Positions 22,236-34,065 of a DNA stretch of 64,000 nt are shown in pieces. The stretch covers positions 62,469,279-62,533,278 of the forward strand of contig CM018680.1 of the NCBI GenBank assembly GCA_009363875.1, written 5' to 3'. Each line of letters starts with the position of its first letter. Positions within the stretch are counted from its first letter, which is position 1. Position numbers and translations under genes: made by a program. The notes beneath the pieces were generated by a model that worked only from the letters and a program-made list of their open reading frames with translations, was not told where the DNA came from and searched no databases. The stretch comes from Mikania micrantha (lineage: Eukaryota; Streptophyta; Magnoliopsida; Asterales; Asteraceae).

Positions 22236-24083
22236 TTATAGGTCTCTGTGTGTATCTGGAATGCTATCCACCGAATGTGGTGATTCTGGGCTACTGTGAT
22301 GATCTTCCCTGTTAATAATATGCTCTAACTCCAATTCTTTTCCTTCTAATGCGAATGGAAGAAGCATTTTCCAATTTTCATGTGCATATATCTGTATATA
22401 ATGACCTTCTCCCAGTAGTGAATAATTTTCCCATCTAAAACCTTCTGGTAATTTGGGAGTCTGTTGATATTTTTTGAAAGCTTCTAGAAATTTTTGTTCT
22501 GTATATGGTTCTATGAACATTTCATTCACCCATGGAAGATTCCCACAGTCAATATATGTGATTACTGCTAGATCTTTTAAATAATTATGTAGATACATTC
22601 TATGAGAGATGAAGACTCTTTTTCAAGCAGGAATATAACTATTTTCATCCATAAATGGAAATGATGAAAAAATTTTGCAACCTATTAATGGATCTCGAGA
22701 ATGTGTCGAGATATTTCCAATAATTTCTAGAAATTTATCACCAAACCTTGGTAATAAATGTTCTGTCCTTCTATTGAATTTTATTTCTATGTAATCTATC
22801 ATACTATTATGATAGAATTTGATTATATCATCATCAGTTAACATGGTAGGATAGGAGATTTGTAATAATAATAATCCTGTTCCTTCACCATTGTTATCCA
22901 TTCTTTCTATTACCTTTACTCCTGTATTGTCTCTATCCGGTTGAAAATGAATTTCAAGGATCTCTTGCTGTAGTTTGTATAGAATTAATGGGAATTCCAT
23001 ACCAATCTTTCGAGACACTATTTTTTCAAATTCTGGAAATTTGTCTGTTAAAGGTTTTAGATTTGTTTTCCAAGGTTTATCGATCATTCTGTATCTGAAA
23101 GCATCAAAGCTTCTAGAACATAAATCAAAACTCTCTAGTTTCTTTTCATATTTTTCTAATAACTGTATATTTTTTGCTTCTAAAATCTTTATATTATGTT
23201 TAAGCACTTGGTTTTGTATGGTAAGATGTATATTCTGTGCATCTTTTTTACTTTTTAGCAACTCTTCTTGTAGTTTAGCAATTTCTTCTTTTTGTTGTTG
23301 TATAACTTGTTCTGGATTTGTTTTTGTTATATCCAAGAACGTTTGTACTATTTCTGGCTCTATGTAGAATTGTAAACCCAAATTTTCTCTTGCTACTTTT
23401 AATGCTTCATCAAAAGAGCAAAAGCCTTTATAAATTGGATTCATACACTGTATATATTTCGCCACTGTTTCCCATTTATTATAAATCCCAAGCTGTGTTC
23501 CTCTAAATATCACATAATGTGTATATTTAGGTTTATTGTGTATTTTTTAAGGAATTATCCTTGTTTGCTCAGAAAAGTATATACTGAGAGCATTCAGAAT
23601 TTGTATTTTGAATTTAGCTGCTTGTGGAAATGTCTGTATATGTCATAAATTATCTAACAGACACTGTTGTTTCTCTGTTAGCTTTATACTTTCCATTGGA
23701 CGGAATTTTTTATGATGTTCATCACATCTTTGTAGCACATAATTCCCAAAGGTTATATTAGAGATTTGTATGACTGTCGGAGATATAGTGGTTTCCTGTG
23801 TATGCTGTAACTTTGGATAACCTGGATCAGGGAAATTTGTAAACATTTTTGGTGTAACAAGATTTGGTTTATCCGACTTTGTATACTTTGTAGGCCTTAT
23901 ATGTGTATTTTGTCCACCAAATATGGATCCGGGTATCTGTATACTTGATCCAAATATGGATGCTGGTAATTTTCTGTAACTTGTTGAAAACTGTTGTTTG
24001 TCTTCATCGGAAGAAATCTCCATTGGAGAAGAACTTCATCTTGCCTGTATGAGTTTTCCTTGACCTTTATTTTTCCTGTCCAT
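22236..24083 (-). pseudogene. Viral transactivator/viroplasmin, minus copy 1
   Basis: The ATG at 24083-24081 overlaps the end of the polymerase ORF by 17 bases. The layout is as in the plus copy: a basic N-terminus, a viroplasmin domain (starting near 23525), a coiled coil and a C-terminal domain. In-frame stops include a TGA soon after the start where the plus copy has Arg, a TGA for Trp at about 23645, a TAA at about 23550, and a TGA at about 22623 where the plus copy has Arg. A 2-base insertion near 22258 shifts the last codons and ends the frame at 22236. The TGA near 22623 and the 2-base insertion are shared with the copy at 30207, so both minus copies descend from one variant. Confidence 0.85.
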
Positions 24084-27000
24084 CTACACAAAAAAGTTTG
24101 TTTATATTTCTAGATAGCATATCTGCTATCCCATTATTCTTTCCTTTAATATGTTCAAAATTTATAGTATATCCCTGTTCTTGTATTATATTTTGTAAAT
24201 TAACCCATTGGGTTCTATTTACTTTTTTACTTTGATCATTTTTTATAAATTTTACTACTGCTTCGCAATCTGTTCTTACTGTAAATTCTTTTTGTAAAAA
24301 TATTTTAAATTTTTCAAGTGCATTGATTAATGCTTGAATTTCAAAATCTATACTTGTCCAGTTGTTTTTTGATTTAAAATTACCACTGGAGTAAGCACAT
24401 GTTTTTTCCTCTGATTTTGAACTGTATTTATTGGGTTTACTAAGCAATATTCCTCCCAAACTTCATTTGCATCCATCTGTTTCTATTATTATGTAATCTG
24501 TTACTAATGGTAATTCTAAAGGTTTAATCTTTTTTATTTTTTCTTTAATTTGTTCTATTATTTTAATATCTTCTTTGTTAAAGAATCTTTGACCATTTTT
24601 TGTGGTTTTACTATATAATGGTCTTACTAATTTTGATAAATTTGGAATAAACTTTCTAGCATAATTTACTAATCCTAAAAAAGCTTGTATTTTTTTTAAA
24701 TTTTCCAATTTTTCTGGAAATTTTAAATTTTTTGTAGAAATATGCGATTGTAATTCTATTTTTCCATTTCCAATTTCTAATCCTAAAAAAGAAACCTTCT
24801 TTTTGAATAATTCCATTTTTCTTTTAGATATTACTATACCATTTCTTTTTATTTCTTCAAATACCTGTTGTAGATGTTTCTCATGTTCCTGTATAGTTTC
24901 ACTTGCAACTAAAATATCATCAATATATACTAAACAAAAATCATATTTCAGAAATATATTATCCATAAATCTTTGAAATATCGAAGGAGCATTCTTTAAT
25001 CCAAAGCTAAGAACATTCCATTCAAATTGTCCTTCTGAACATGTAAAAGTTGTCCATTTTTTAAAATCTTCTTCTAATTTCAATTGATTATATCCTGATT
25101 TTAAATCAAATTTTGAAAATATCTTTTTCTTTTGTATTAATTGTATTAAATTATCTTTATTTGGTATATTATAACCATCATCCTCCGTATTATCATTTAA
25201 TCTTTTATAATTATACACTATTCTAGCTTTTCCACGTTTTATTTCTCCATGATTTCTTACTATAAATGCTGTTGATCTATGTAGACTTTCTGATTTTCTA
25301 ATTAATCCTTGTTCTATCATTTCTGGTATTTGTTTTTTAAATTCTTCTTTATCTAAAGGACTATATTCTATATTTGCTGTTCTTATTGTTATATCTGGAT
25401 TTTTTATTTTAAATTTACAAATATAAGTAACCTTGGATTGTTTTATATCTTCTCCTATTAATCCTATTTTTTCTAGGTGTAAAATCATTGGGTGATTTAT
25501 ACTTTTCTTTATATCTTGCCCTTTTTCTATTTCATTACTTAAGAAATTGGTTAATAATTTTATTGTTTCATTTTGTAATGTTTCTTTTCTTTGATTTGTT
25601 TTCAAGAATTCTAAATTTCCTTTTTCTCCTCTTTTTTCAGCAAATGTAGAAGTTTTTATATATCTTGATGTTGGAAAACTATATATATTTTTACTTATTG
25701 TTATGAAATTTTTTGTTATTGTTATTGCTCCATTTAATCCTAATATAAAATTTAATCTGATAACAAAGTCTTGTGATTTTATATATTTCGGGTTTATATT
25801 TACTTGTGGTATATCATATTTTATACTATAATTTCCTGAGAAATCTAAGAATTGTATTCCTATTGGTTCCAAATAATGTGTTATATATATTAATCTATCT
25901 TCTGTTGTTCTTGTTATAAGTTTATATGTTAATTTTTTATGATATTCTATTGGTGCTAAATTGTATGATATTAAGCTTTTTGTTGCTCCTGTATCTATTA
26001 ATGCATTTAAATCTATAAATTTATTTTTATCTAACCATAATCTACATTGTAGATTTATCATATTAATTGATCCTTGTGTTTGTATATATGTTATTTCTTT
26101 TTTATTTTCTATTGACATTTGATTTATTTCTATCTCTTTTTTCTTAAAAACTATGTCCTCAATATTATTAATTTTATTTTCTAATGCCTTTGATTTTTCT
26201 CCCAATTTTTCTATTTTATTTTCTACTTCTTGTATTTGAATTTTATATAATTTCATTATTAATTCTATTTTTTCTAATTCTTTTAATTCTATTAATTCTT
26301 TACCCTCTTTGTTTTCATTTTTCATTTCTTGTATCTCTATATTGTATAATTCTTTTATACATAAACAACATATTTCTTTAAAGCATATATTACACTGTGA
26401 TCTCTTCTCTATACTAGGATAATATCCGCAGTTAAAACATTTTAGGTAATTATTACCTTTCTGATGATTCCAATTATGTTCACATTCTTCTTCTTTATTC
26501 ATATATGTATATGTTATTCTTCTTAGTGGTTTTTCTTCATCACTATATATACTGTATATAGATTCATTTTCTGAGTTATCAGTTGCTAACACTTCTATCT
26601 CATATTCATTTAATTGTTCTACTAGAGTACTTCTTTCTGTGTTTTTATTTTTGTTTGGACATTTATTTGACAGATGTTTTTCGTCTCCACATATAAAACA
26701 TTTACATTTTCTCGTTTTCGGTTTATTAACATATTTGTATTTATTTTTATAATATGGTCTATTTTCCTTTTTATACGTATTACTTTTTCATAGTTTCTTC
26801 TTTTTATCATAATATATGTATGCTTGTGGTGTATATATTGCTGTTTTACAGAACGCATATGCATTTCTTTTTAGTTGTTCTTGCAATGCTACTTCTTTAC
26901 ACTTTTCTTCTAAAATACCAAATGTATACGTTATTCTAGGTCCTATTCCTAGATTTTTCTGTTGACCATAATATTGTTTCCATGATTCATGTATAATTTT

Positions 27001-27921
27001 TCCTAAATCTCCTAGTAATTTTATAAAATATTTATCACATAATTCATCTTCCATAGCTTGTCCTGTTTGTGCTAATAATCTTGTAAAATCTACTGTAAAT
27101 TCATTTATATATTTCATATTTGCTATACTTAATTGTTCTAGGTTTCTAATTGCAGTGTCTTGTATTAATGTATTATTTTTTGCTGGATTTACTCCTATAA
27201 TAAGAGTTCTAATTTGTGATGTAAAGTTATAAGGATTATCTCCTAATGCTTTTAATCTATTTACTTCATCTGGATCTTGAGTTTTTTTACTTTGCCAAAT
27301 TCCTAAAGCTGTTGGTCCTAATGTAGTTTCTAAATATGATAACATATACATACTGTCTCTCTTATTTGTTTCCCACATTCTTACTACATTTTGTTCCCAG
27401 ACTAGGATTTCATCAATCCATAATTGTGGTTTCTGTGATTCTAGTATTAACATATTATGACTATGTATATTACCTATCGGTAATCTATTTCCTCTACCTA
27501 TACTACTATCCTCTTGATAATAGCTAACCGATGGTTTTACCCATGGTTCTCTCCCTACATTTTCTTCTGTATCAAATCATGTTCTACTCCATTATGGTCT
27601 TCCTCTTTTTCTTTCATAATTTGTTTCCATAAATATGTGTTCTATTGTTTCTGGTTCTTTATAAAAATCTGAGATCATTGTTTTTCCTTTTACTATATTC
27701 TCTATTAAGGGTAAATTAAAATATTCCTGTAAATTGTTATAACTTTCTTCATATGTCATTTTTAGATCCATCATACACTCTATTATCATATCATCCACTT
27801 CGTCTTGTATATTTGCTTCTGTAAATTTTCTATTTATTATTTGTTTTATGGTTTTGTTTGTTTCTTCATTTTTAAATATTGGTTCATCTGTTTGTTCTTC
27901 TTCAAATAAACTATAATCCAT
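24067..27921 (-). pseudogene. Viral capsid-protease-reverse transcriptase-RNase H polyprotein
   Basis: This is one continuous frame of about 1,285 codons broken only by in-frame stops at 27594 (TAA), 27579 (TGA), 26790 (TGA) and 24465 (TGA). Order by approximate residue: acidic N-terminus; capsid region (100-380); zinc knuckle CXCX2CX4HX4C (406-419); second cysteine cluster CX2CX11CX2CX4CX2C (495-521); coiled coil (525-610); aspartic protease with IDTGATKS (near 643); reverse transcriptase with DLKSGYNQ and YIDDIL (near 1000); RNase H with ETDGC (near 1150) to the TAA at 24069. No stop or frame change separates capsid from protease, unlike caulimoviruses, which use two genes. The double cysteine pattern is the one described for badnaviruses. 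In the living virus it would package and copy the genome. Confidence 0.88.
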
Positions 27922-27953
27922 TTCTTGCTGTTCAAATTTTATAAATTCTATAT

Positions 27954-28958
27954 TTATTTCTTCCTCATCTGATTCATTTTCTGTATCATATATTGGTATT
28001 CATTATATTCTATATTCATATAGTTAAACTGTACTTCACTAGTTTCACTATTTGTTTCTTCACGTATGTTTTCTTCTTTATAATTTGCGAATCTTAAGCA
28101 TTGTGTTCCATCTATTCCTTCATATAAATAACTTTTCTTTGGTATTAATACTACTTCATCTTCTTCTTTAATATCCTCTATCTTCCATTCTAATCCTGCT
28201 AATTTTTCAGGGTCTATTTTTATTGGTTCTATCATCTGTATTGATTTTGATGCTATTGTATTTACTATTCCTTCTATATTTACTCTAAAATTCATTCCTG
28301 ATCTATTACTAGCTCTTCCTAGTACTCATATACTTATTACTATATTGTTTCCGTCATATTTTTCATATCCTTTAGTTTGTAATGCTATTTTTAAATTTTT
28401 AAGATCGTTTATATCTTTTAAGATTCCTGGTGTACAATAGAATAAAGCTGTATTTTGGCTTAAATCTATCTCCATACCAGAGATTATAGCTTTATTTAAT
28501 TCTATTTTCCAGCTTTTATCTAATATTAGTGCTAATAATTTTGTTCCTAAATTTTTTCTTCCTAAAGCTTTTATTCCTATTACTATTAATCCTGTATGCA
28601 CAAAGTTTTTACCTGAATTTTTTATTTTCTTTATAGTATCTGGAGAAAATAATTCTATTATAACTTTTTTATCTATTACCCTTAGAATTTCTTCTCTACT
28701 ACTTCTGATTAACGTAGTATTTATGTTAAATGCACCTGTTTGATGTAATATATTTGGATTTAAGATTTCTATTTTATTTTTATTATATAAATCTATGTTT
28801 TTATTTACATTAATTTCTTCTTCGAGCTGTATACTTTTTGAACTATTAGAACCTGATCCTTTTCTTAATATTTTATTCATAAAGGACTCAGAACTAATTA
28901 TATCATTTATATTGCTAGTGGATTTTCTAGCTTCTTGTATAGATCTATTTTTATTCAT
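27954..28958 (-). pseudogene. Viral movement protein (30K family)
   Basis: The ATG at 28958-28956 overlaps the stop of the preceding ORF as ATGA. The N-terminal ~210 codons include an isoleucine-rich beta core with FVHTGLIVIGIKAL and LLALILDKSW, typical of the 30K movement superfamily that tubulates plasmodesmata. A TGA at 28328-28326 interrupts the frame. Thereafter the same frame continues through a GRASNRSG segment and an acidic C-terminus to the TAA ending at 27954. The gene is separate from, and in a different frame to, the capsid-polymerase ORF, whose first ATG lies 32 bases further on. Confidence 0.8.
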
Positions 28959-29421
28959 TTTCTTGGTAACCAATGTTTATAGGGTTTTTGTTTCTTCTCG
29001 ATTTTAATTTCGTTTATATTTAACTTGTTTAACGCGTCTATTATTTTATCTAAATCGTCTTGATTGTTTAATACTTCCTTGTTTTTATTCTTGAATTCTC
29101 TTAATAATTGATTATTTTGTTCTTTAATATATTCTAAATTTTCTGTTAACCTAGTAATCTCTTCTGTTTGTTTACTTATTTTATATAATAATTGTCTATT
29201 ATTTATAGATTCTATTTGTAAATTATATCCTAGGTTTATAACTAAATCTGTTAGACTATTAAGATGTGCGTTGTCTGTGTGTAAAATGTGATTATGCTTT
29301 TCTTTTATTCTACAAATATGCTTATAAAAATTACTGTTATTTTAGTTTCACCTTTATCAGCAAATTCTAGATTTAATAAGTTTTTTAAGTCTTTAAAATC
29401 AATTTTTGACAAATCTTCCAT
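28955..29421 (-). pseudogene. Small viral coiled-coil protein (virion-associated-protein-like)
   Basis: The frame begins at the ATG 29421-29419, is broken by one frameshift near 29310-29330, and ends with TGA 28957-28955 overlapping the movement protein ATG. The translated parts show an N-terminal Lys/Asp/Leu segment, a heptad-like coiled coil (roughly codons 60-125) and a basic C-terminus ending in Lys/Arg/Pro residues. Size, coiled coil and basic tail resemble the virion-associated proteins of caulimoviruses (ORF III) and badnaviruses (ORF 2), but sequence identity is not recognisable. The role is inferred from position and architecture only. Confidence 0.6.
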
Positions 29422-29990
29422 TTTCCTTTCTTCCTTCCGATTTTTCCCTATTTCTTAAGATTTTCTTATATCTTGAATTAATTTAAGACATGAAATTTAA
29501 ACAACAGTTATTATATCTACATAAATTTAAAACTGATTAATCTCAATAATCATTAAATATTAATGTCAAAGCAATCAACAATCCCTAATCTTCATCTGAG
29601 AGAGTTCTCTAAAAATAGGACTTAAGCAATTCTAGCTGCCTCACATAGAGCTTGTCTGAGCCTTTTAGATTATGAATCGTCTATGCTCTGATACCAATAT
29701 TTTTTGGTTGATGAGCATTAAAGCAGTAAATATGAAATAAAGATGGTGTAAAACTTACTTGAAAATCAGAGTGTATAAAGAGGCGGAAGAATTTCTTGAA
29801 GAGTATTTGCAGCAGAAACTCATTTTTGTTTATATCGATCAGGATATAATGTGAAGAACGGATAATAGGGAAGGTGTTTTGGAAGTTAGATTGGAAAATG
29901 GGAGAATATAGTTTAGTGTGCCATAGGTTTTGAAGATTTCAAAGAGAGTTTATTGAAATTTTCGGTGTATTACAAACGAACTAATGAATG
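29422..29990 (-). other. Viral leader with initiator-Met primer-binding site
   Basis: On the minus strand TGGTATCAGAGC lies at 29696-29685, complementary to initiator-Met tRNA. This is the minus-strand primer site of all Caulimoviridae and defines position 1 of the viral map. The stretch from the TATA box (29999-29991) to the first ATG (29421) is about 570 bases, a typical long leader. A GTAAGT donor-like site lies at about 29757. Confidence 0.8.
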
Positions 29991-30206
29991 CCTTATATAG
30001 GCGTACAAAATAAAGTTAATCATTTACAATGAACGATCTATATCTAATCTATAAAAAGAACGGTTAAGATTAAAAAGTACATACGCATTATTTTCAGAAA
30101 AACAAAAGTAAAAGAAAAAGCTGTCGGCCATCTGTCTGTGAATACGCGCTGTCTTATTTGTCTTTATTTTTGTAAACGTCAGCCATGACGATTTCTTCTA
30201 GATCCT
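29991..30206 (-). promoter_or_regulatory. Viral promoter, upstream copy
   Basis: The TATA box TATATAAGG is at 29999-29991 and AATAAA at 29954-29949. Transcription would run through the whole minus-sense genome to the second promoter and poly(A) signal at 21978, giving a terminally redundant RNA layout. Confidence 0.75.
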
Positions 30207-31424
30207 TTATAGGTCTCTGTGTGTATCTGGAATGCTATCCACCGAATGTGGTGATTCTGGGCTACTGTGATGATCTTCCCTGTTAATAATATGCTCTAAC
30301 TCCAATTCTTCTCCTTCTAATGCGAATGGAAGAAGCATTTTCGAATTTTCATGTGCATATATCTGTATATAATGACCTTCTCCCAGTAGTGAATAATTTT
30401 CCCATCTAAAACCTTCTGGTAATTTGGGAGTCTGTTGATATTTTTTGAAAGCTTCTAGAAATTTTTGTTCTGTATATGGTTCTATGAACATTTCATTCAC
30501 CCATGGAAGATTCCCACAGTCAATATATGTGATTACTGCTAGATCTTTTAAATAATTATGTAGATACATTCTATGAGAGATGAAGACTCTTTTTCAAGCA
30601 GGAATATAACTATTTTCATCCATAAATGGAAATGATGAAAAAATTTTGCAACCTATTAATGGATCTCGAGAATGTGTCGAGATATTTCCGATAATTTCTA
30701 GAAATTTATCACCAAACCTTGGTAATAAATATTCTGTCCTTCTATTGAATTTTATTTCTATGTAATCTATCATACCATTATGATAGAATTTGATTATATC
30801 ATCATCTGTTAACATGGTAGGATAGGAGGTTTGTAATAATAATAATCGTGTTCCTTCACCATTGTTATCCATTCTTTCTATTACCTTTACTCATGTATTG
30901 TCTCTATCCGGTTGAAAATGAATTTCAAGGATCTCTTGCTGTAGTTTGTATAGAATTAATGGGAATTCCATACCAATCTTTCAAGACACTATTTTTTCAA
31001 ATTCTGGAAATTTGTCTGTTAAAGGTTTTAGATTTGTTTTCCAAGGTTTATCGATCATTCTGTATCTGAAAGCATCAAAGCTTCTAGAACATAAATCAAA
31101 ACTCTCTAGTTTCTTTTCATATTTTTCTAATAACTGTATATTTTTTGCTTCTAAAATCTTTATATTATGTTTAAGCGCTTGGTTTTGTATGGTAAGATGT
31201 ATATTCTGTGCATCTTTTTTACTTTTTAGCAACTCTTCCTGTAGATTAGCATTTTCTTCTTTTTGTTGCTGTATAACTTGTTCTGGATTTGTTTTTGTTA
31301 TATCCAAGAACGTTTGTACTATTTCTGGCTCTATGTAGAATTGTAAACCCAAATTTTCTCTTGCTACTTTTAATGCTTCATCAAAAGAGCAAAAGCCTTT
31401 ATAAATTGGATTCATACACTGTAT
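30207..31424 (-). pseudogene. Viral transactivator fragment, minus copy 2
   Basis: The gene is truncated at its 5' side: homology starts at 31424 inside the viroplasmin domain, where viral ACTGTATATAT passes into host (TA)n. It carries the same TGA (about 30594) and 2-base insertion (about 30230) as minus copy 1. Private changes include a TGA for Arg at about 30982 and a Thr to Met change near 30890. Confidence 0.85.
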
Positions 31425-32549
31425 ATATATATATATATATGATTTTGAATATATATAATCAATGTGGCTCACTAACTATATAATAATAATATATACACTA
31501 TTCTTTTTCATGTAATTGAATTATATATAGTTATTACCTACCATCCACCAAAAGATTATAGACTAGTGATATATTAATGCTCCTTTTACTTTCTTATGTG
31601 AGATCTTGAGTCTAAATATTTTTAAAAGCAATTGCTCCTGGATGAGCAAGTGGTTTTTGTAGTGGTAGGTTTACTCTTGAATTTGGGAGATTTAGGTGGT
31701 GTGACTGATGCTAGGGGTTTTCATAATCCGGTTTTTATATATTTTTTTTGAATGAAAGCTATAAACCAAACCATTAATAACAGTTTTTGATCAGAGAGTG
31801 AAATCAGAGAAAAGAAGTGTGAGTATGAGAATGAGAAATGAGATACCTGAATGAGCTCCCCAAGTGCTCTACTTTTACTACTTGGGTACCTGGGATTCTG
31901 GGTTGTGTAGAATGGATGGTTTCCTCTTCTGGGGGTCAAGCCCCTTGCTTTCTAGGTGTCCCCCTCGTATACACACCTCTTGTACTCTGATGCCTTGAGA
32001 CCTGCTTCTTAACCCTTGGTCTAAAGGCTTAGCTTTCATTAAATGTCCTCTCACACTTATCGTTATTGGTATCTCGTAAGTTGACTTTAATTTCAACCGT
32101 TTTGCCATCGTGCCATTTTGTCACTCGGCTAGGTCGGTTTTGCGATCCTGCCATTTGGCTACTTTAATATGTTGTGATATTCTCGTACGTCATCAACCCC
32201 CAGGCAGGCCGCCCAACTTATCGTGCTATTTTGTGGCTGATAAAATACTGACGTCCGCTAGATATTTTGTATGCTCTGTAACATTTTATTAGTATTTCTT
32301 GGTTCCCGCTCCTACCATATGCGGCGATTTAACTCGGGGATTGATGGTTCCCATCAAATTTCATTTAAGCGAAAAAAGAAAACTGTCAGCCCTATATTTC
32401 TCCTTGGGCGGTTTTCATTTTTTCACTTTCTAATTTCAAACATGCGTCTTCTTCAATCGGTTGGTTATCGGATAGCTACCTCCTGATTGGGTAAGCAAAG
32501 GGTTAAATCCCAAGAGATGTGTGTATATATGGCTATTGTACGTGGCTTG
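31425..32549. other. Unclassified spacer between virus and gypsy LTR
   Basis: A (TA)n-rich start (31424-31500) is followed by unique-looking sequence. The 31720-32530 part is less AT-rich and probably an old LTR or other repeat, but I see no terminal motif, primer site or ORF that identifies it. Confidence 0.4.
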
Positions 32550-33102
32550 TGTAACACCCCGACCGATGGCGGAAACGCGAGATGCCACGAGTGATGTGTA
32601 GATTGTTCATAAGCTCATGGGCATCTAATTAAATCATCACATATCAATTAATAAACCAAATTATTTACATCAAAAATCATGTTCATCATGAATTAGTTAC
32701 ATCAAATACACAAAATATTTAGCTAAACTAACTAAACTCTAGTCTCCAGAATTTTAGTTAGTTTAGCTAAGTCCAAGAACCTAAGTGATAATGTCCCAAA
32801 AGATGTAGAGTTATCCTGCTCTACCTACTTCTCCTCGTTCCCTGAAACATGTAGAAAAATCAAGTGTCAACTACGAAGTAGTTGGTGAGTAATCATCAGT
32901 TTTTGTATTTCAAAAAGGTTTACAAAGGTTTATAAAAGTTTATAGTTTTCTGAGAAAATCCACATGTGCACCTGCGAGATAATCCAGCACATAACCCAAC
33001 ACATAATCACAAACATACAGTCACATATTTCAAATAATCATAGATAATCAATCACATATACATTCAACCAATCTCAATCATCAATATCCTCAATTAGTAT
33101 AA

Positions 33103-33315
33103 GTGACAATACATGCATCATTGTGAATGACCAAAGTCAATAACAACAACCCATGGAATTGTGGTAATCCACGTGACAATACATGTAGTCATTACGGATG
33201 ACCGAAGTCAACAGCAAAGACTCATGGAGCTGTGATAATCCAGGTGACAATACATGAAAGCATTGCGGATGACCGAAGTCAGTAACAACGACTCATGGAA
33301 TATAGATAATCCAGT
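33103..33315. repeat. Three-unit 70-bp tandem repeat in LTR
   Basis: Units start with GTGACAATACATG at 33103, 33173 and 33244 and end in GATAATCCA-like text. Each contains GGATGACCGAAGTCA or a close variant. Confidence 0.85.
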
Positions 33316-34065
33316 AATAATAATATCATAATGATAAACCAGGTGTCAACCATGTGTTATCAAAATAATATATAAAACTGGTATACGTGTTCCACCTCCG
33401 AGCTTAAAAACAAAATAGTTTGAAAGGAGGTTATGAGAACTCACCTGAGTTCCTTAGAATCAGTGTTCTTGTGAAATGCGCGCTCACGTAAGAGAAATCA
33501 AAGTAACTCAACAACCTGTAATTATCGCGTGTTTGTGTTTGTAAGTATATGCACTTTACTACTGTTGAGTGTCCATGTAAGTTTACTTTAACCCGTAGGT
33601 ATTTTATTAACTTAATTTATTTAATCTAAGTTAAGTTGTGACACCCAAAATTTTATCAATGGTCACCATACAAATGAAATTTTAAACTTGTTAGTTTTAA
33701 ATATCCATTATGTGATGATTTGTAGATAACATAGCCAAAGTGTACGAATTATAAAGGTACTAACGTTATACCCTTATGTACACTTTTTGGTAAATACATA
33801 CATGCATGATTTACTCATTTGACCACCTTAATTTAAGTTATTAAAATCCAATTTAAGTTTTAAGAAATTATATCTAAGTCCTTACCATAAAAGGTTCACC
33901 TTATGTAAAATTTCATAATTCAAAGCTTATGTTAATAAGAAAAGGTGGCAACTTATAAACTCCCATGCATGCATGAACTTAAATGAGTCTCTATTCCCTC
34001 GTTTATTTCCTAATGTTTGTGTGCCCATACAATCCCTCCCTTTAACTCAATAGATAAGGTTGTTC

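Larger units (their letters stand above)
19097..31424. mobile_element. Endogenous pararetrovirus locus (Caulimoviridae-like), rearranged
   Basis: The locus is built of three joined pieces. First is a 36-bp scrap of viral intergenic region in minus sense (19097-19132). Second is a plus-sense partial copy from RNase H through transactivator to the leader (19133-21809). Third is a minus-sense run (31424 down to 21807) carrying slightly more than one genome. Corresponding promoter bases at 22020 and 29991 give a unit of 7,971 bp, within the family range. There is no LTR and no integrase; a tRNA primer site and movement protein, capsid, polymerase and transactivator genes are present. (TA)n lies at both outer edges. 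Every gene is interrupted by stops, so this is a fossil. Confidence 0.92.

Noticed and set aside
29750..29765. GTAAGT as a proven splice donor in the viral leader
   Set aside because: The motif is present but no acceptor could be fixed and it occurs by chance often; noted only as donor-like.
31648..31664. GGTTTTTGTAGTGGT as the missing right end of the CACTA element at 17138
   Set aside because: It differs from the expected complement of CACTACTACAAAAA at several positions, has no subterminal repeats beside it and no matching 3-bp TSD.
33637..33650. TGTGACACCC as a separate solo LTR start within the element 4 LTR
   Set aside because: No matching end or duplication could be located, and the longer LTR ending at 32550 carries a better terminal motif; kept only as an alternative boundary.
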